A stretch of DNA of 64,000 nt, taken from contig CAVQGN010000004.1 in assembly GCA_963712055.1 (NCBI GenBank), positions 372,001 through 436,000 on the forward strand, read 5' to 3'. Under the pieces are notes generated by a model that was not told the origin of the DNA, did not search any database, and worked only from the letters and a program-made list of their open reading frames with translations. The stretch comes from JAHBVL01 sp963712055. Lineage in GTDB: Bacteria; Chloroflexota; Chloroflexia; Thermomicrobiales; UBA6265. How positions within the stretch are numbered: the first letter of the stretch is position 1; every line of letters begins with the position of its first letter. The position numbers and the translations under genes were made by a program. Below are positions 55,007 through 64,000 of the stretch, one piece after another.

Positions 55007-56544
55007 GTGCGTGCTCTCCTAAGTGTTTACGACAAGACCGGGATCGTCGAGTTCGCGAAGGGTCTGATCGATCTCGGATGGGAACTTGTCTCAACTGGTG
55101 GCACCCATGCGGCCCTCGTCGAGGCTGGCGTTCACGTTCTGGCAGTAGCCGATGTGACCGGTTTTCCGGAGATACTCGACGGTCGGGTGAAAACGCTTCA
55201 TCCGAAGATTCACGGTGGATTGCTCGCTCGTGGAGACAACCCAGTTGATCAGGACCAGCTCAACGAGCATGAGATCGTCCCAATTGGATTGCTCGCTGGA
55301 AATCTCTATCCCTTCGAGCAGACGGTGCAACGGGACGGGGTGGACCATGCTGACATTATCGAGAACATCGACATCGGCGGTCCGGCGATGCTTCGTGCGG
55401 CGGCAAAGAACTACCGTTACGTCCTTCCCGTCATCGACCCAGCCGATTATGACCGGGTGCTAGAAGAGCTTGCGGAGGGTGAACCGATCGAAGAGTTTCG
55501 CCGTGAGCTCGCCGCGAAAGCGTTTGCGCACACGAGCGGGTACGACAGTCTGGTGGCGGCGTATCTGCGTCAAAACGGTGAGGAGCAATGGCCGGCTCAG
55601 TTGACTGTTGCTGGTCGAAAAACGCTTGATCTTCGCTATGGCGAGAATCCTCATCAATCGGCGGCGGCTTATGAAGCGATCTCCCTCGAGCGTGGTCGAT
55701 CCGGGCTCCTGGCGGCGAAGCAGTTGCAGGGCAAGGAACTCTCTTACAACAACCTGCTCGACGGCGACGCCGCCTGGAACGCGGTTCAGCACTGGTCAGA
55801 ACCGGCAGTCGCGATCAGTCAAACACACCATCCCCTGCGGGTTGGCGTTGCGTCCAATGCTTGCGGATGCGTTCGATGCTGCACTCCTGGGTGATCCCGT
55901 GTCGGCTTTCGGCGGGATCGTTGCCGCCAACCGAGAAATCGATCTGGTGACAGCTGAGAGGATGCGAGCGATCTTTTTCGAGATCATTCTTGCTCCCTCG
56001 TTTTCGCTCGAAGCGATCGAAGTGCTGGGCAAGAAAAAGCAACTTCGATTGTTGGAAATGGATGGACTCGACGACCCAACGATGCGGGTTCGACGTGCGC
56101 TCGATCCGGGGTGGGCTTCTGATGCAGGAGCATGACCATGCTGAAGCCGATGACCCTACCAGCTGGCAGGTCGCGACAGAGCGACGGCCGACACCTGTCG
56201 AATTGGCTGATCTCGCGTTCGCGTGGCGAGCTGCGGCGCTGGTGAAGTCCAACGCGATTGTGCTTGCCAGGGATCAGGCCGTGCTTGGCGTGGGTAGTGG
56301 GCAACCGAATCGACTCGAGAGCGTCGGTATCGCGGTCGCGAAAGCCGGTGATCGGGTCGTCGGCTCAGTCCTCGCCAGTGACGCGTTTTTTCCGTTTGCC
56401 GATGGTATTGAGACCGCTGTCGCTGCTGGCGTGAGCGCGATTGTGCAGCCGGGCGGGTCAGTCCGTGACGAAGAGGTCATCGAAGCCGCCAATCGTGCCG
56501 GCGTGGCAATGGTGCTGACCGGTCGTCGCCACTTTCGACACTGA
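55007..56544 (+). CDS. purH: Bifunctional AICAR formyltransferase/IMP cyclohydrolase PurH, frame broken at least twice
   Basis: PurH performs the last two steps of IMP synthesis. The N-terminal cyclohydrolase has ALLSVYDKTGIVEFA, STGGTHAALVEAG, GRVKTLHPKIHGGLLARG and the IDIGGPAMLRAAAKNY block. The transformylase has LRYGENPHQSAA, the KHTIPCG region (normally KHxNPCG), and GDPVSAFGGIVAANREID. The literal frame stops at 55894. The protein continues in the next frame to about 56110, then in the third (LLMQEHDHAEADDP...) to 56544, ending PGGSVRDEEVIEAAN. At least one extra base lies in 55815-55880 and one in the G-rich run near 56110-56120. GTG start 55007. Confidence 0.9.
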
Positions 56545-56553
56545 TCGCGTTTA

Positions 56554-57774
56554 TCAGGTTGCAGGACCCAGAACTCTGGCCATCCAGAGTTCTGGGGCTT
56601 TGATTTCCGCCATCGATGGAAGCGATTCAGGGCCGCTCCAGAGCTGAAGTGCGGCATCGTGGCCCCGTTCAGCAACGATTCGATCGACGAATTGCTGGCC
56701 GGCGCGATACTGCTCGATCTTGACATCGAGGCCGGTGATCTTGGCGAAGAGTTGTTCCGCTTGACTGCGATTTCGCTGCCGCTGCTCAAATCGCTTACTG
56801 ATGACGTCGTAGGACGGAAGGAGATCTTTGCCTACGGCGTTCATGACGTGATTTGAATAGCCTTCGATCACGCACATCATTGCCTGCATCCTCGAGAAAA
56901 GCTCCCGTTGTTCGGCGTTCATGATCGCTTCCATCCAGCTGCCTGATTCTCCGGTGCCACTTCGAATGCGATCCAGAAATATCCGCATGTTTTTGACGCT
57001 CTTGGTGAGGTGCTCGGCATCTTGCTTGAGGTATTCGAAATACTGCTCGAGGAGTGCGTTGAAATGCTCTCGCAGCCATGGAAACGCTTCGAACTGGTAG
57101 ACGTGGGTTGTTTCGTGGAGCGCCAACCAGGTGCGGAACTCGTCGGGTGGAAGATTCATCGTTTTTTCGAGATGGGCGATGTTCGGCTCGACATAATACA
57201 GCTTGCCGGCGTCGAGAGGTTCACGACCGAGTAGGGCAACGTCATATTGCCCAAGTACTCGTCGGGCAAGGTAGCCGAGCAGAACTCCGAGTTCCACCGA
57301 TACAAACGACTGGCTCAGGCCAGGCCAGATGCCTTGCTTGTTGGCAATCGGTCCGGCAAGCAATGGCTCGAACGGCGAGAGCATATGCCGGAATGCTTCG
57401 ATGTTGGCGTTGATCCAATCGACGCGGTCGAACGCATGCGCCACGCCGACGTCGTCTGGCAACGTGGCCTGCATGTAGTTCCCGACGACGGGGATGACTT
57501 TGGCCTGAAGTTCACGAAAGTGGGCATCGAGCCGATTGCGTTCGGCCAGGGTGAGCGACGACCCGCGATTCATGTTGACCGCGATCGAGCGAGCTTTTTC
57601 CCAATCGACAGCTCCGCTTGTGGCGGAATCGAGGGATGGTTCGACTACTGCTTCTTCCCGATCAGCGTAGCGGCGGGAGAGAACCACACCGGCGACAGCG
57701 CCAGCAGCAAGACCGGTGGAGACCAACAGGGCTTTCCGATTCGAGTTCGTTTGCGATGGAGATTCAGTTGTCAC
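56554..57774 (-). CDS. DUF2342 zinc-metalloprotease-like protein
   Basis: A 406-residue protein of the DUF2342 family, which includes proteins annotated as F420-biosynthesis-associated or zinc-dependent metalloproteases. The HETTH motif in WLALHETTHVYQFEAF fits HExxH. A membrane anchor (ALLVSTGLAAGAVAGVVL) lies near residues 16-34. GTG 57774 with AAGGA 7 nt upstream replaces the ORF start at 57927, which would fall before a non-coding stretch near the 5S gene. A perfect hairpin is written into its 3' end. Confidence 0.8.
   Translation of the reverse strand: MTTESPSQTNSNRKALLVSTGLAAGAVAGVVLSRRYADREEAVVEPSLDSATSGAVDWEKARSIAVNMNRGSSLTLAERNRLDAHFRELQAKVIPVVGNYMQATLPDDVGVAHAFDRVDWINANIEAFRHMLSPFEPLLAGPIANKQGIWPGLSQSFVSVELGVLLGYLARRVLGQYDVALLGREPLDAGKLYYVEPNIAHLEKTMNLPPDEFRTWLALHETTHVYQFEAFPWLREHFNALLEQYFEYLKQDAEHLTKSVKNMRIFLDRIRSGTGESGSWMEAIMNAEQRELFSRMQAMMCVIEGYSNHVMNAVGKDLLPSYDVISKRFEQRQRNRSQAEQLFAKITGLDVKIEQYRAGQQFVDRIVAERGHDAALQLWSGPESLPSMAEIKAPELWMARVLGPAT
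56568..56595 (+). terminator. 12-bp perfect hairpin at the purH / DUF2342 junction
   Basis: CCAGAACTCTGG-CCAT-CCAGAGTTCTGG is a perfect 12-bp stem with a 4-nt loop, starting 24 nt after the purH stop and followed by GGCTTTGATTT. It is probably a terminator for purH, although the T-run is poor. The same bases encode the last residues of the convergent DUF2342 gene. Confidence 0.5.
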
Positions 57775-57945
57775 ATGGATTCCTTGATGAAAATGAGAGA
57801 AGAGGAGGGGAGCGATGCATCGCGCACGCACCAGCAAGGAAATGCTACTGCATTCACGAAGAATCATGAAGATATCAGTGCTTCGGTTTCCGAATTGAGG
57901 GAGTAAATGCCGCCTTGACGTCTGCAATTCCCTTCAGGAGGGTCG

Positions 57946-58072
57946 GGAGGGCTCGCAGCGGCCTCGCCTCCCATGGACCAGGTCCACAGTACTCTCCGGC
58001 GCTGAGGTGGGTCACGACCGGGTTCGGGATGGGACCGGGTGGGTCCACCTCGCTCTAGGCCACGAGCCCACC
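57946..58072 (-). rRNA. rrf: 5S ribosomal RNA
   Basis: The minus strand carries the 5S core CCCATCCCGAACCCGG and a closing helix GGTGGGCTCG / CGAGCCCTCC with one mismatch. Length by this helix is 127 nt, slightly long, so the exact ends may shift by a few bases. It is the last gene of the rRNA operon. Confidence 0.88.
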
Positions 58073-58184
58073 AGACACTCCTGGGGGAATCGCAGATGGG
58101 GAAGGGCATGGGATGCGCCAGCGGGATGAAGGAGAGAAGGCGATCGGCGGTGTGGGTAGATCGCTGAAGGGAACAAGGCTCGGG

Positions 58185-61158
<2,974 letters not shown>

Positions 61159-61286
61159 GCTCACACCGTGCCTCGTTCCCCTCAGGGACCCACTCGTGTG
61201 CGCAGATCACTTCTCATCATTCATTCTTGCTGGCGCGTGAGTGGTTCTCACGCCCTTCCACTTGTCAAGGTGCTGGCCGTCAGCGG

Positions 61287-61359
61287 TGGAGCCGCGGGGG
61301 CTCGAACCCCGAACCTCCGCCGTGCAAGGGCGGCGCTCTCCCAATTGAGCTACGACCCC
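61287..61359 (-). tRNA. tRNA-Ala (anticodon TGC)
   Basis: A 73-nt tRNA on the minus strand: acceptor GGGGTCG, anticodon stem CCGCC/GGCGG with loop CTTGCAC giving TGC, and T-arm with TTCGAGC. CCA is not encoded. It lies in the 16S-23S spacer, between tRNA-Ile and 23S. Confidence 0.96.
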
Positions 61360-61366
61360 GGACCGG

Positions 61367-61440
61367 TGGGCGCGCCTGGATTCGAACCAGGGACCTCGGC
61401 CTTATCAGGGCCGCGCTCTAACCAACTGAGCTACGCGCCC
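61367..61440 (-). tRNA. tRNA-Ile (anticodon GAT)
   Basis: A 74-nt tRNA on the minus strand: acceptor GGGCGCG/CGCGCCC, D-arm GCTCAGTTGGTTAGAGC, anticodon loop CTGATAA giving GAT, and T-arm CCTGG-TTCGAAT-CCAGG. It is the first spacer tRNA after 16S. Confidence 0.96.
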
Positions 61441-61671
61441 GCCCGCTCTGCGCTGGGGATCTCTCCCCGGCATCCGCCGACGATGGAGAAGCTGCTCAGA
61501 CAAGGTCCTGTGTCTGAAAACGTGGACCGTTCAGGATGCTCCCATGCTGTTCTGCGCTCCTGCCAGGTGGTCCCATCCCGTCGGGATGCCCCACCCCGGA
61601 GCTGGCGCCAGAGCACCATCTTCATCACACCCTGCTCGACCTGGAAAGATCCTCCCGAAAGAGGACTCCCT
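61441..61671 (-). other. 16S to tRNA-Ile spacer
   Basis: A transcribed spacer of 231 nt within the rRNA operon. No further tRNA or ORF was recognised. It presumably carries boxA-type and RNase III processing signals, but none was assigned. Confidence 0.6.
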
Positions 61672-63176
<1,505 letters not shown>

Positions 63177-63455
63177 TGTTCGCGCCTCTTCCCAAAACCA
63201 AAGCTCCGGTTCGACGCGTCTGTTCTCGAGGTACCCGCTTTCGTCCACAGTCACCAGTCAGCCCACCAGCAGGGTCTCCCCCACCAGCTCACCAACCAGC
63301 GCTCTCTGAACGGCTTCTCCATCTTCGGCAGTCGCCAGTCCACCCCACCTCCCCCAGGAGTCTCCCCCCAGCTTCAGTCCGCGCGTCCGCTTCTACCATC
63401 TTGTCGAGGTGCACCAACACTCAACGTGTTGTTCCCTCCTCAGGAGGGACCGCAG
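63177..63455 (-). other. rRNA operon leader
   Basis: The 279 nt between the promoter and 16S form the transcribed leader. It includes a TCCCTCC-TGA-GGAGGGA hairpin near 63434-63449, not followed by a T-run. No gene lies here on either strand. Confidence 0.6.
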
Positions 63456-63485
63456 AATTTACCACCCTCGCGAAGAGGTTGTCAA
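63456..63485 (-). promoter_or_regulatory. rRNA operon promoter
   Basis: On the minus strand a perfect -35 box TTGACA (63485-63480) is followed after 18 nt by TAAATT (63461-63456). The site reads toward 16S, about 280 nt away. It overlaps the literal, out-of-frame tail of the vanW-like ORF. Confidence 0.72.
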
Positions 63486-64000
63486 GGAATTTGGACCTGA
63501 TTTCGGCATGTCGTTCCCGAGCCCCGCCAGGCTACAGGTATCTAGCTCTCCGGCGTCGCTGCATCGACTGCCGGAGCGCCAGCAGTTCCCTGTAAGAATC
63601 GTGTTCTGTGATGGCGCGTACGTACTGATCACGTAAGTGGAATCGAGCAATGTGCCGTTCGAATCGGTGATCACTCGGGTGATCTCCGAGGTGAAACCCT
63701 TTTGCGCGTACTCGACCTGGAGTTGCTCGCCGGCGGCGAGTTCCGGAGAGTCGGTGAAGCGGGTTTCCGTTGGTGGATCGGTAATTGCAGAAATCGTTGG
63801 TTGGCCAACGTCAACCGTCCAACCCGGGTCAACGCCGTACACCCTCGCGGTGACCGTTGTGCCGTCGGCAACGACCTCGATCGCAATCCAGTTGCCGGTG
63901 GTATTTGTCATGCGGAGGTCGAGCGAACCGGTTGGTTCGATGTTCACCATCGCATCCAGTCCCTGCATTCCGCGAGGCGGTTCGCCGTAGGACTGAATCC
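63459..64000 (-). CDS. VanW-family protein with G5-like domain, 3' part only
   Basis: The 5' end lies beyond the right edge. IQSYGEPPRGMQGLDAMVN is the VanW-family end block, followed by a G5-like beta region with PPTETRFTDSPELAAGE and RVITDSNGTLLDSTYV. These proteins are secreted and linked to peptidoglycan. After the ITLTG-like QNTILTG the literal frame gains an odd basic, Cys-rich tail to 63459. Removing one G from the GGG at 63590-63588 instead gives TGTAGAPAVDAATPES and a stop at 63542. The repaired form is favoured because it frees the rRNA promoter. Confidence 0.78.
   Translation of the reverse strand, partial: IQSYGEPPRGMQGLDAMVNIEPTGSLDLRMTNTTGNWIAIEVVADGTTVTARVYGVDPGWTVDVGQPTISAITDPPTETRFTDSPELAAGEQLQVEYAQKGFTSEITRVITDSNGTLLDSTYVISTYAPSQNTILTGNCWRSGSRCSDAGELDTCSLAGLGNDMPKSGPNSLTTSSRGW

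Overview
The window reads as a stretch of bacterial chromosome with moderately high G+C. The organism is probably a Chloroflexota member of Thermomicrobia type. That placement is inference: it rests on F420-type (LLM) oxidoreductase and DUF2342 genes, a molybdenum-hydroxylase maturation cluster, Tat-exported proteins with an FDxLTRxLA...SRR leader, and non-ATG starts. No rRNA alignment could be run. No prophage, IS element or CRISPR array was seen.

Layout. 1-2.7 kb: two coupled secreted proteins and a HAD hydrolase, then tRNA-Leu(CAA). 3.4-9.1 kb: an aldehyde dehydrogenase, then a tightly overlapping moxR-coxE-xdhC-xdhC-mocA cluster that matures a molybdenum hydroxylase lying elsewhere. 9-17 kb: an aminotransferase, a D-cysteine desulfhydrase-like enzyme, priA, def, gmk and an Rqc2/NFACT gene. 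17-28 kb: mostly minus strand, with tatC, acpP, nusB, accC, fabG, fabH, rpmF, yceD, a DivIVA-like coiled coil, coaD, rsmD and recG, then rpmB on plus. 28-36.5 kb: queG, a sugar kinase, a TetR regulator, an LLM oxidoreductase, an MFS transporter, a glutaredoxin-like gene bracketed by two related 42-nt palindromes, and a polysaccharide pair. 36.5-42.3 kb: a histidine operon, hisG-C-B-H-A-F-I, with overlapping genes and no hisD. 42.5-46 kb: two tandem Tat-exported proteins in which nearly one residue in five is cysteine. 46-51.8 kb: a conflict-type cluster of a TIR plus NB-ARC/TPR protein, a SLOG-like nucleotide-sensing protein, and a divergent gene fusing a kinase-like domain to an AAA ATPase. 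51.8-57.8 kb: a YifB/ComM ATPase, a cyclodeaminase, an acetamidase/formamidase, purH and a DUF2342 metalloprotease. 57.9-63.5 kb: a complete rRNA operon on the minus strand (16S, tRNA-Ile, tRNA-Ala, 23S, 5S) with a strong promoter, then the 3' end of a VanW-family gene.

A theme that affects the annotation: at least seven genes are interrupted by one-base frame changes (ALDH, tatC, the second Cys-rich gene, TIR/NB-ARC, the SLOG-like gene, purH, vanW). Several sit in short homopolymers, and both halves remain well conserved. Sequencing indels are the simplest explanation, so these genes should not be taken as true pseudogenes without checking reads.

The most interesting parts are the TIR-STAND/SLOG/kinase-AAA cluster (46-51.8 kb), the tandem Cys-rich proteins beside it, and the palindrome-bracketed glutaredoxin-like gene.
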